Notes: generated by a model not told the origin, from the sequence alone. A stretch of 6,545 nucleotides of DNA from an uncultured Pseudanabaenaceae cyanobacterium (GCA_938015405.1 CALLPZ010000296.1:1-6545); one strand, 5' to 3'. Shown: positions 1 to 6,135, counted from the stretch's first letter. A program made the numbers and translations.

Positions 1-1
1 T

Positions 2-425
2 AGGGAAAAGTTGGCCTGGTGGTTGCGGGCTGAGCCGCTTGCGGACTCAGTCTGAGGAAAGTCCGGGCTCCCGAAAGACCAGACTTGCTGGGTAACTCCC
101 AGTGCGGGTAACCGTGAGGATAGTGCCACAGAAACATACCGCCGATGGGGCTGTTGGTTTGGAGTCTTTGGCTTCGGCCCAGTTCACAGGTAAGGGTGCA
201 AGGGTGCGGTAAGAGCGCACCAGCAGCATCGAGAGGTGCTGGCTCGGTAAACCCCGGTGGGGAGCAAGGTCGCAGGAGCTATGGTTGGTCTTTTACCAGC
301 TCCTAGTTGGAGAACCGCTTGAGGCAGGGAGCAATTCCTGTCCTAGATAGATAACCATCCACCGTTGGCCTGGCTTCGGCTGGTGCTGCGGGGTACAGAA
401 CCCGGCTTATGGCTAACTTTTCCTT
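2..425 (+). ncRNA. rnpB: RNase P RNA (catalytic RNA of ribonuclease P), cyanobacterial bacterial-A type
   Basis: This RNA is the catalytic subunit of RNase P, which removes 5' leaders from pre-tRNAs; its protein partner RnpA is not in this window. The conserved core is visible. One P4 strand region lies at 54-72 (GAGGAAAGTCCGGGCTCCC), GGTAAGAGCGCACC lies at 208-221, and the 3' core ACAGAACCCGGCTTAT lies at 395-410. The two ends pair as helix P1: 4-16 (GGAAAAGTTGGCC) with 411-423 (GGCTAACTTTTCC), 13 pairs including one G-U. Two more weak pairs would extend it to 2 and 425, which sets the boundaries. P12 is short: CCAGCA 220-225 pairs with TGCTGG 237-242, with no tandem-repeat insertion. The P15/16 arm is closed by AGGAGCT/AGCTCCT, roughly 275-304. 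The gene looks complete and intact. Its promoter would lie left of the window. Exact mature ends are inferred from pairing. Confidence 0.96.
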
Positions 426-646
426 CTAGGCTCTTTTTCTACGGTCTGTTTCAGGATCGGGTCGGTTGTTTGAGTCTTAGACTCTAGGCCGTTTCTAGAT
501 CTTGGGACCCCATGCTTGAGGTGCTTGTATGCCTCTCTGGCTCAATTTCTCTCAGGGATTGCAATGGTTTGGACAACAACATTGGCGTTGGAGTAGGGGC
601 TTCGTGGTTTGCTGCGCTGTGTTCCCTGCGTGAATGCTGGTTGGGT

Positions 647-674
647 AAGGGGAAGTTCTTTCGAGAACTTGCTT
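647..674 (+). other. Stem-loop with 7-bp perfect stem and TTCG loop
   Basis: AAGTTCT at 653-659 pairs perfectly with AGAACTT at 664-670 around a TTCG loop. AAG 647-649 can add three pairs with CTT 672-674 across a small internal loop. A short T run (682-685) follows eight bases later, too far for a canonical intrinsic terminator. It may act as a 3' boundary for transcripts entering from rnpB, or be part of an unannotated RNA. The structure is visible; the function is inference. Confidence 0.4.
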
Positions 675-739
675 GTCTGAATTTTGATGGATTGTGTTCC
701 GCTGCAGTGACTCTTGTTTAACGGGTTTAGGTTAGGAAA

Positions 740-770
740 CTGTGATGTTCCCTTTAAGGGAGATTCACTG
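740..770. other. Imperfect stem-loop with CCCTT/AAGGG core
   Basis: The core TCCCTTTAAGGGA (749-761) is nearly palindromic. GTGA (742-745) pairs with TCAC (765-768) outside a two-base mismatch and a T-G pair. A related shorter word follows at once: GTTCCCTTTAAGG (747-759) resembles GTTCTTTAAG (770-779). It lies about 105 bases before the likely start at 877. It could be an operator-like site, an RNA element in the leader of that gene, or chance. No T run follows it, so it is not a convincing terminator. Confidence 0.3.
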
Positions 771-876
771 TTCTTTAAGATTGGCCGCAGCAATCATGTA
801 GTTTCCGCAAAATACTGCGGTGAGCCACTTTTGACGCTGGCTAGTCTGGTCTAATGAACCTCGATCCCGCTGGCCA

Positions 877-1509
877 TTGAGCGCGTCGGAGCAAAGTCCT
901 TCGTTTTGTCTGTTCTGGCGATCGCAACTCAAGCACGTGTATCAAGAGCCCTCTTTTACTGCGGTCAGCGCCCAACGGCGCAACGGCCTAATACTTTGTA
1001 AGGCGTACCACGCTGAATTTGCGGGTCCTGGCGCCGCAGTGGGTCGTCCATGCGACTACGACTGCGAGTTTGCTATTGCCCTGGGCAAGAAGTGGAAGCT
1101 GGTAGATGTTGCCACGGGTGAGGAGGCGCAGAATGCCTATCGCCGTCGTATCCAGTGGATGTACTGGCTGAAGAAGATTGCCGAGCAGAAGCTGCCTGTC
1201 CAGCGGGCAGAGGCGCTGTTGTCGAGTTTCGATGCCTTCTTTGATGCTGAGGCGATCGCAGCCCTGCCTCCTGCGGTGCTGGCTCGCCTGGTGGGAGTTT
1301 TTGAGGGAACGATGGCCCAGGTCCATCGCCAGCACTATGAAGCTTTGGGCATTTCAGTGTCCGATAATTCTGAGCCCAATAACTATTGGCATTATGTGGA
1401 ATTGCCTCATTCTTTGGCTCCGGCCCAGCCGCCGTTACCTAGCAAAATAGGAATGCCGCCAAGGGGACGTTTCCCCAAGGGTAATAGCAATTCATTGATT
1501 ATGTTTTAG
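877..1509 (+). CDS. Conserved-looking protein of unknown function, probable TTG start
   Basis: I do not recognise the family. The predicted product is 210 residues, soluble, with no signal peptide, membrane segment or known catalytic motif. The centre (about 58-160) looks like a folded, mostly helical domain: CDYDCEFAIALGKKWKLVD, then an Arg/Trp-rich helix (YRRRIQWMYWLKK, 88-100), then a long Ala/Leu-rich helical stretch ending in ALGIS (156-160). The tail from about 161 is Pro/Asn/Ser-rich and probably flexible, and its coding DNA holds a perfect GGGGA/TCCCC hairpin at 1463-1476. The start is uncertain. The frame is open from 835 after a TGA at 832 and offers no ATG before the folded part. 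TTG 877, GTG 937 and GTG 1039 are the candidates, and none has a Shine-Dalgarno sequence. HIP1 cores at 918 and 1252 and good coding character support a native gene. It sits between rnpB and rnc, which gives no firm functional clue. Confidence 0.72.
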   Translation: MSASEQSPSFCLFWRSQLKHVYQEPSFTAVSAQRRNGLILCKAYHAEFAGPGAAVGRPCDYDCEFAIALGKKWKLVDVATGEEAQNAYRRRIQWMYWLKKIAEQKLPVQRAEALLSSFDAFFDAEAIAALPPAVLARLVGVFEGTMAQVHRQHYEALGISVSDNSEPNNYWHYVELPHSLAPAQPPLPSKIGMPPRGRFPKGNSNSLIMF

Positions 1510-1613
1510 CAGCTGAGTCTGCAATGCTTTTGCTGGCTCTTTCCCTGGCCTGGTTGCCATTTCAGAATCCTAGAAAACCACTCGCATGGTGGGTTGGGCT
1601 TGAAATCCCCTTA

Positions 1614-1621
1614 GCGATCGC
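1614..1621. repeat. HIP1 octamer GCGATCGC (intergenic copy; eight copies in the window)
   Basis: HIP1 is a palindrome over-represented in many cyanobacterial genomes. Copies start at 918, 1252, 1614, 1999, 3056, 3467, 4885 and 6201. The one at 1614 is the only copy outside a coding region. The copy at 6201 sits in the extended decamer GGCGATCGCC. Eight in 6.5 kb against about 0.1 expected by chance supports a cyanobacterial origin. They lie across all five protein genes, including the unknown one, which argues that none is a very recent foreign arrival. Confidence 0.9.
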
Positions 1622-1748
1622 TGGGTAGGCCTTGTCTCATGTCTTTCTCCATGGCTGTGTCATGCCGTGAGGTCCTCAGTCGCTTTAGAGTGGAACTATG
1701 GCGGAGTCAATTCGCTCTGATTTTGAGATAGCGCAGCAAGGCTAACCC

Positions 1749-2489
1749 ATGGACCCCCAGCGACGGCAGCGATTGGAGCAGTTTCTACGTAAGTTGGGCT
1801 TGGTTGAGTTTGACCGGGTCGACTGGAGGCTGTTGGATTTGGCCTTGACCCATTCCAGTGCGTCACCGGAGCAGAATTACGAGCAGTTGGAATTTGTCGG
1901 AGATGCCGTGGTGCGCTTGGCTTCGGCTAAGTTCCTCTTGAAGACCTATGGCGAGGCTCCGGTGGGAGATTTGGCGGCGCTGCGTTCTGTCCTGGTGAGC
2001 GATCGCGTGTTGGCTGATATTGCCAAGGTGTATCGCTTGGATAAGTACATCCTGATGTCAGCCAGTGCTGCAGGTGACCGAGCTGGGTTTCGCAGTCGTC
2101 AGGCGGATGCCCTGGAGGCAGTGATGGGGGCTTTGTACTTGAGTACAGATGACCTGTCCTACGTTGTTCCTTGGTTGTTGCCCCACCTGATGCCGCTCGC
2201 TGAGGAGATTCGTCAGGACCCGGCGCGTCAGAACTATAAAGCAGCGCTACAGGAATGGAGTCAGGGAAAATGGAAGCAGTTACCGGAATACCGTGTGGAA
2301 GAAGCGAGCGTTGTCCATGGTGATCGGGAACGCTTTATAGCAGAGGTTTGGCTCCAGGGCTGTTGTTGGGGGAAGGGCAAAGGGCCTTCCATCAAGGCAG
2401 CTCAGCAGGTGGCGGCCCAGGTGGCTTTCGAGCGAGCTCAGGCCATGGGTCGAGATTCCAGAGGCAGTCGTGCTTCTCAGCCCCGCTAA
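1749..2489 (+). CDS. rnc: Ribonuclease III
   Basis: This is the double-stranded-RNA endonuclease that processes rRNA precursors and cuts structured mRNAs and sense-antisense duplexes in the cytoplasm. The 246-residue product has the full two-domain layout. The N-terminal nuclease domain (about 8-155) holds the signature YEQLEFVGDAVVRL at 44-57, with the metal-site residues E45, E48 and D52 by comparison with the family. The second acidic pair D120 and E123 lies in QADALEAVMGALYL. A C-terminal dsRNA-binding domain (about 162-232) starts at NYKAALQEW and ends in the KAAQQVAAQVAFERA helix. A short Arg/Ser tail follows. Length is a little above the usual 220-240. The ATG at 1749 has AAGG at 1738-1741, seven bases upstream. 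A 15-codon ORF in the same frame stops three bases before this ATG. No catalytic residue is missing, so it should be active. Cyanobacteria often carry more than one RNase III-like gene; this is a full-length one. Confidence 0.95.
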   Translation: MDPQRRQRLEQFLRKLGLVEFDRVDWRLLDLALTHSSASPEQNYEQLEFVGDAVVRLASAKFLLKTYGEAPVGDLAALRSVLVSDRVLADIAKVYRLDKYILMSASAAGDRAGFRSRQADALEAVMGALYLSTDDLSYVVPWLLPHLMPLAEEIRQDPARQNYKAALQEWSQGKWKQLPEYRVEEASVVHGDRERFIAEVWLQGCCWGKGKGPSIKAAQQVAAQVAFERAQAMGRDSRGSRASQPR

Positions 2490-2611
2490 GACGAGCGAGT
2501 GTGCTGAACAGATGGCCTGAGGTTTCGATGCGATGGAACCCTGGGCAGTCGCAGCTACTTTGTCTTGGGAATGCAAGCCTCTATGAACCATGCGTTGTGC
2601 GGCTTGGCCGT

Positions 2612-2615
2612 GGAG
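2612..2615 (+). promoter_or_regulatory. Shine-Dalgarno GGAG that sets the oxidoreductase start
   Basis: GGAG lies four bases before ATG 2620. The spacing is rather short but it is the best start signal here. The frame is open further upstream to an ATG at 2590, but that ATG has no ribosome-binding site and would add ten residues of uncharacteristic sequence (MRCAAWPWSF). Confidence 0.55.
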
Positions 2616-2619
2616 TTTC

Positions 2620-3756
2620 ATGAGCTTGTCTTCCCCCAATAATCTAAGCACCGAAACGACTAATGTGAGGCCATTGACTGGCTTTGCACCCGTTAATCAG
2701 GCTGATTCCTGGCAGCGCCTGAAGGTGGGGATTTTTGGTGCAGGCCGTTGGGGTAGTCACTTGATTCGTAACTTTGGGGCGGCTGCCCGGGCTGAAGTGG
2801 TTGCGGTGGCCGACCCCCATGCAGCTGCTCTGGAACGCGTCGGCGGGCTATTAGAAGAAGACCCGCTCCTGACGACGGATTGGCGAGAATTGCTGGCAAC
2901 ACCGGGGTTAGAGGCGGTGGTGGTGGCGACGCCAGCGGTGACCCACTATGAAGTGATTGAAGCGGCGCTGAAGCAGGGGCTCCATGTGTTGGCAGAAAAG
3001 CCCCTGACACTCACGCCCTCAGAATGTGAGGCGCTCTGCTGGTTGGCTGATGCTAGCGATCGCCAGTTAATGGTGGACCACACTTATCTATTTCATCCCG
3101 CAGTGGCGGCGGGCTATCGCTTGATTCAAGCCGGAGAGCTAGGACAATTGCGCTATGGCTATGCCAGTCGTACCCACCTGGGTCCGGTGCGCCAAGATGT
3201 AGATGCCCTGTGGGACCTGGCGATTCATGACATTGCCATCTTTAATCACTGGTTGGGTCTAGGTCCGACGCTGGTTCAGGCCCAGGGGCAGATTTGCCTC
3301 CAGCCTCACTTGCAGACGCCGCTGTCTCCCCAGGGCTTGGCGGATACGGTGTGGGCGCAGTTGCAGTATCCCTTCCCTTCGCTGCAGGCTGGGACGGCGG
3401 GCTTGTCGGTGCAGCTACATTTTTCCTGGCTCAATCCTGATAAGCAGCGCAAGTTAGTGTTGGTGGGCGATCGCGGCGCATTGATCTTTGATGAATTAGC
3501 GGAGAATCCACTGGTTTTGATGCGGGGACGCCTAGAGCCTGAAGGCCAGCGCATTGTGCCGATGGACCAGCTGCGAGAGGTGATTGTAGTGCCGCCCCAG
3601 GAGCCCCTGAAGCAGATGTGTGAGCATTTCATTGACTGTGCTCTGCAGAATCAGCGGTCACCGATTTCTCCAGGTAGCGTGGGCCGGGATTTGGTCACGG
3701 TGTTGAGCGGCTTAAGCCAGTCTCTCAACCAGGAAGGACAGCCAGTCCTGTTGTAG
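2620..3756 (+). CDS. Gfo/Idh/MocA family NAD(P)-dependent oxidoreductase
   Basis: Members oxidise or reduce sugars, inositols or sugar-nucleotides with a tightly held NAD(P), in the cytoplasm. The 378-residue product shows the N-terminal Rossmann fold: KVGIFGAGRWGSH at 35-47 with glycines G40, G42 and G45, then VVATPAVTHYEV at 101-112, then the family's EKP motif E127-K128-P129. The C-terminal alpha/beta domain holds LWDLAIHDIAIFNHWLG (197-213), where D199 and H203 are the likely active-site residues. The sequence LMVDHTYLFHPAV (150-162) and this DLAIHD motif resemble the branch acting on nucleotide-sugar uronates or similar sugars. That substrate guess is inference, and no polysaccharide genes flank it. 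It is not biliverdin reductase BvdR, another cyanobacterial member, which lacks the EKP lysine as I recall it. An N-terminal extension of about 33 residues precedes the first strand, so a later start such as GTG 2665 is possible. It follows rnc by 130 bases. Confidence 0.88.
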   Translation: MSLSSPNNLSTETTNVRPLTGFAPVNQADSWQRLKVGIFGAGRWGSHLIRNFGAAARAEVVAVADPHAAALERVGGLLEEDPLLTTDWRELLATPGLEAVVVATPAVTHYEVIEAALKQGLHVLAEKPLTLTPSECEALCWLADASDRQLMVDHTYLFHPAVAAGYRLIQAGELGQLRYGYASRTHLGPVRQDVDALWDLAIHDIAIFNHWLGLGPTLVQAQGQICLQPHLQTPLSPQGLADTVWAQLQYPFPSLQAGTAGLSVQLHFSWLNPDKQRKLVLVGDRGALIFDELAENPLVLMRGRLEPEGQRIVPMDQLREVIVVPPQEPLKQMCEHFIDCALQNQRSPISPGSVGRDLVTVLSGLSQSLNQEGQPVLL

Positions 3757-3761
3757 AAACC

Positions 3762-3798
3762 TCAGGCAGGCATGCCAATCTATGCCGCTGGAGCCTGA
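3762..3798. terminator. Candidate two-part hairpin between convergent genes
   Basis: TCAGGC (3762-3767) pairs with GCCTGA (3793-3798), and inside it GGCAT (3769-3773) pairs with ATGCC (3782-3786), with an asymmetric internal loop. It begins five bases after the oxidoreductase stop codon, a natural place for a terminator. No U run follows directly on either strand; the nearest T run is GTTTTTAA near 3820. It may instead be a 3'-end-stabilising stem, or chance. Confidence 0.35.
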
Positions 3799-3876
3799 AT
3801 CCTCTGTGGGAGCAAGGTTTTTAATGCCTTGATCGGTCAGTGGATGGATACAGAGGGCGCGGAATCGGATGGAGGC

Positions 3877-5709
3877 TTAGGTTTCGCTAGTGGCTTCAAA
3901 GTTGCGCGTCTGTTTCTGGAGCTTGGGAGAGCAAGGAACAGGATGTGCCTGGAGCGGCAAATGGAGCTCGACAGTGGTTCCCTCGCCTAGGCCTGGGCTG
4001 TATAAGCGAATCTCGCCGCCCATGCGTTCCATCAAGGTGCGCGAGATGGCTAGGCCGAGTCCACTACCTTCGTAGGGGGCTCGACCTTGGGGCTTGGCCC
4101 GGGCAAAGGGGCGGAAAAGCTGCTGCCGCTGTCGCTGGTCGATGCCAATGCCGGTGTCGGTGACGCTGAGGACAACGGTGGGAGCTGAAGATGTGTCAGA
4201 GGATTCCAGTTCGCAGAGCGGTTGGAGGCTGACGTGGATGCTGCCCTGGTCGGTAAATTTGAGGGCGTTATTGATGACGTTGAGGAGCACCTGCTTGAGC
4301 TTGTCGCGATCGGCTTGGACCCAGTAGGACGCCTTCGCTGGATTGGTGGAGGTGGCTCGAGTCTGGAGTGTTAAGCCCTTTTGGATGAAATGGGAGCGTT
4401 CCATCTCCAGGACTTCTTCTAGCAACTGGCCTAGTTCAAACTCCTGCTGTTCGAATTCAAACTTACCGGCTTCAATGCGGGCAATATCCAGGAGCTCATT
4501 GAGTACTTTTAGTAGATGAAGGGCTGCATTATTGACTTGATTGAGACAGAGCTTCTCTTCAGCAGCATCATCACAATAGCCATCCTGGATCAGCTGGATG
4601 TGGCCAATGATGGCATTGAGCGGAGTGCGTAGCTCATGGGAGGTGGCGGCAATGAAGTCGCTTTTGAGTTTGCTGGTGGCGTAGGCTTCCTGAGTCGCTT
4701 GTTCCAGGGCGCTGCTGCGCTGGTTGAGGCATTGGACGAGCTGGTCGAAGGTGCTGGCGAGCTGTTGGAATTCGTGGATTTTGAAGGGGCTGTCTGCGGA
4801 CTGGGCGGTGCCCCATTGGTCTGGGAGTTGGGCAGCTGGGCCTTGAAGGTTGGCTGTTGTGAGTTGTTGCTGGACGGCCAGGAGGCGATCGCGTAGTTGT
4901 TCTGTGGGACGGGCGAGCTGTCGAGACAGATAGAGCGTGATCACTGTGGCTAAGCCCATAAGAGCCACAGTTATCCCCAGCATCCATAGAGAAAGCCGAG
5001 TGAGGGGCGCCAGGATTTGACTTGTTGGCAGGGCAACGACTAGGTGGCCCGTGGAACTTGGGTCCGATACTGATGGAGTACCACTGGGGGGTAAGGCTGC
5101 ATTTGGAGGATTGGAGAAGTTGCCTAGGCGAACGGGGTAACTGGCAATCATCCATTGGTCGTTGAGGATGAGCTGAGGCTTGTCTCCGTTCTGAAATTGA
5201 CTGGGCTGGAAGTCTGGGGATTGCAGCAGGGAGATGAGGGAGCAGTGGGAAGACTTTTCGAGCTCGCGACAGGCTGCCTTCTTTTGGGGGGCAATAGCTG
5301 TCTGAGGGCTTTGTCTTTGGAGCGAATGCTTTAGCAGATTATTGGCTGAGCTAAATACAGCCACGACTGGCGCAGTATTCCCTGAGTTCTGGGGGGATGG
5401 GTTTGTGAGGCTTTTGTCGATGCTGCTACTGGTATGACAGGGAAGACCAGGGATGATGGTCGGAGGGGGCTCAGTGTCATGACCCTCCTTCCCATGACAA
5501 GCGGAGGCTGCTGTTTCTAGCTGTTGGAGCTCCAAGCTGATGGCCTGGGACTTTGCGATTTCTTGGGTTTGCTGTTGTGCATTCTCTAGCAAGCTCAGCC
5601 GGGCTTGCTGCAATACCAGCCATTCGCCTAGGCCCAGCAAAGGCATGAGCATGAGCAAGATGCGCGTAAGCAGAATGTGACGGAAGCTATGGGGAGTCGC
5701 AGGAGCCAT
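3877..5709 (-). CDS. Membrane-bound sensor histidine kinase with unrecognised extracytoplasmic domain
   Basis: It should sense a signal outside the membrane or at it, autophosphorylate, and pass phosphate to a response regulator. The 610-residue product has a first membrane segment at about 12-33, an extracytoplasmic region of about 200 residues, a second membrane segment at about 239-261, a HAMP-like and coiled linker (262-345), a HisKA domain with SHELRTPLNAI (phospho-acceptor H358), and a HATPase domain. The ATPase boxes are intact: N box NVINNALKF (477-485), G1 DTGIGI (518-523), F box LFRPF (531-535), G2 GSGLGL (548-553). The extracytoplasmic part matches no domain I recognise. Its last part (WMIASYPVRL, then HLVVALP) recalls Cache-type sensors. 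It carries four cysteines: C71, C91, C147 and C156. There is no receiver domain and no adjacent regulator gene, so it is an orphan kinase here. The start ATG is preceded by a pyrimidine-rich CCTCCCTCCTCT with no Shine-Dalgarno. It converges with the oxidoreductase gene. Confidence 0.93.
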   Translation of the reverse strand: MAPATPHSFRHILLTRILLMLMPLLGLGEWLVLQQARLSLLENAQQQTQEIAKSQAISLELQQLETAASACHGKEGHDTEPPPTIIPGLPCHTSSSIDKSLTNPSPQNSGNTAPVVAVFSSANNLLKHSLQRQSPQTAIAPQKKAACRELEKSSHCSLISLLQSPDFQPSQFQNGDKPQLILNDQWMIASYPVRLGNFSNPPNAALPPSGTPSVSDPSSTGHLVVALPTSQILAPLTRLSLWMLGITVALMGLATVITLYLSRQLARPTEQLRDRLLAVQQQLTTANLQGPAAQLPDQWGTAQSADSPFKIHEFQQLASTFDQLVQCLNQRSSALEQATQEAYATSKLKSDFIAATSHELRTPLNAIIGHIQLIQDGYCDDAAEEKLCLNQVNNAALHLLKVLNELLDIARIEAGKFEFEQQEFELGQLLEEVLEMERSHFIQKGLTLQTRATSTNPAKASYWVQADRDKLKQVLLNVINNALKFTDQGSIHVSLQPLCELESSDTSSAPTVVLSVTDTGIGIDQRQRQQLFRPFARAKPQGRAPYEGSGLGLAISRTLMERMGGEIRLYSPGLGEGTTVELHLPLQAHPVPCSPKLQKQTRNFEATSET

Positions 5710-5885
5710 AGAGGAGGGAGGTTAATCAGTCGCTGCAGGTGTTCACGGACAGGGACTGGTTCGCGTTTAACAGATTAGAAATAGATGAACTAGGAAGCTG
5801 GGTGAGCATCGTGATTGGGAGGCTCCCTGAGTAATTCAGTCGTAACTGAGAATGTCCAATGTCTGGGCGCCTCTTTCCATGGAGG

Positions 5886-5918
5886 AGCCAATCTATAAAA
5901 TGAATTTGATGATTGGTT
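5886..5918. repeat. Inverted repeat AGCCAATC / GATTGGTT
   Basis: AGCCAATC (5886-5893) faces GATTGGTT (5911-5918) across 17 bases, giving six perfect pairs, one G-T and one A-T. The spacer contains TATAAA (5894-5899), a possible -10 element, but no good -35 stands at the right distance. It could be a repressor or activator site for the divergent promoters. Function is inferred from position only. Confidence 0.3.
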
Positions 5919-5999
5919 AGAACGTCGTATTTACTCCGAAGGATGGAACGATTATCGGGGATTAAAATTCTTTCAAACGAGTGTGAAAAAAACCTGAAA

Positions 6000-6042
6000 A
6001 TAGAATTTGTATGCTCTGAGTATTGCAGAAATGAAATTCTAT
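6000..6042. repeat. Nine-bp perfect inverted repeat ATAGAATTT / AAATTCTAT
   Basis: ATAGAATTT (6000-6008) and AAATTCTAT (6034-6042) are exact reverse complements 25 bases apart. A further copy of the half-site word AAATTCT lies at 5965-5971. The elements sit about 14 bases upstream of the best promoter candidate for the reductase gene, which fits a regulator-binding site. In a region about 70% AT some such repeats arise by chance. Confidence 0.35.
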
Positions 6043-6055
6043 AACCGTACTGTAA

Positions 6056-6085
6056 TTGTCATCTTTATATTGTTTTAGAGATATT
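6056..6085 (+). promoter_or_regulatory. Candidate sigma-70-type promoter for the RibD-like gene
   Basis: TTGTCA (6056-6061) matches five of six bases of a -35 element. GATATT (6080-6085), 18 bases on, matches four of six of a -10. A better -10, TATTAT at 6082-6087, would need a 20-base spacer. Transcription would begin near 6092, leaving a leader of about 50 bases before TTG 6142. This rests on consensus matching alone. Confidence 0.3.
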
Positions 6086-6130
6086 ATTTCTATGGTTTTT
6101 TTGATGGCTGGAACGAATAAATAGAGTTGT

Positions 6131-6135
6131 AGGAG
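6131..6135 (+). promoter_or_regulatory. Shine-Dalgarno AGGAG that identifies a TTG start
   Basis: AGGAG stands six bases before TTG 6142, the classic spacing. An in-frame TAG at 6130-6132 overlaps the site, so translation in this frame cannot begin further upstream. The next ATG, at 6169, would cut into the first beta strand of the domain. Together these make TTG 6142 the start with good confidence. Confidence 0.8.

Larger units (their letters stand above)
426..876. other. Long intergenic stretch downstream of rnpB, no convincing gene
   Basis: I see no supported protein gene here. A 69-codon open frame at 512-721 (+) starts at an ATG without a Shine-Dalgarno sequence (preceded by GGGACCCC), and its translation resembles no family I know, so I treat it as chance. 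The stretch holds a small perfect palindrome, GAGTCTTAGACTC, at 472-484, and two stronger stem-loops at 647-674 and 740-770 listed separately. A T-rich patch CTCTTTTTCT lies at 431-440, just past the rnpB end, but no GC-rich hairpin sits directly before it apart from rnpB's own terminal helix. The region could carry the 3' trailer of the rnpB transcript, a terminator, the promoter of the 877 gene, or a small RNA. The sequence alone does not decide. Confidence 0.6.

Noticed and set aside
512..721. 69-codon open frame on the + strand after rnpB
   Set aside because: No Shine-Dalgarno, translation resembles no family, and it overlaps a strong stem-loop; most likely chance.
542..793. 83-codon open frame on the minus strand
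   Set aside because: Low-complexity translation without domain character, overlapping another unsupported frame and both stem-loops.
2521..2540. GGTTTC/GGAACC stem as an rnc terminator
   Set aside because: The six-pair stem includes a G-T pair and no T run follows, so it is too weak to call.
2590..2619. Upstream ATG 2590 as the start of the oxidoreductase
   Set aside because: No ribosome-binding site there, whereas ATG 2620 has GGAG; the added residues are uncharacteristic.
2620..3756. Oxidoreductase as biliverdin reductase BvdR
   Set aside because: The EKP motif and the WDLAIHD active-site segment fit sugar-type Gfo/Idh/MocA enzymes rather than BvdR.
6040..6060. NtcA site (GTA-N8-TAC) upstream of the reductase
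   Set aside because: GTA triplets at 6010 and 6047 are not followed by TAC at the right distance.
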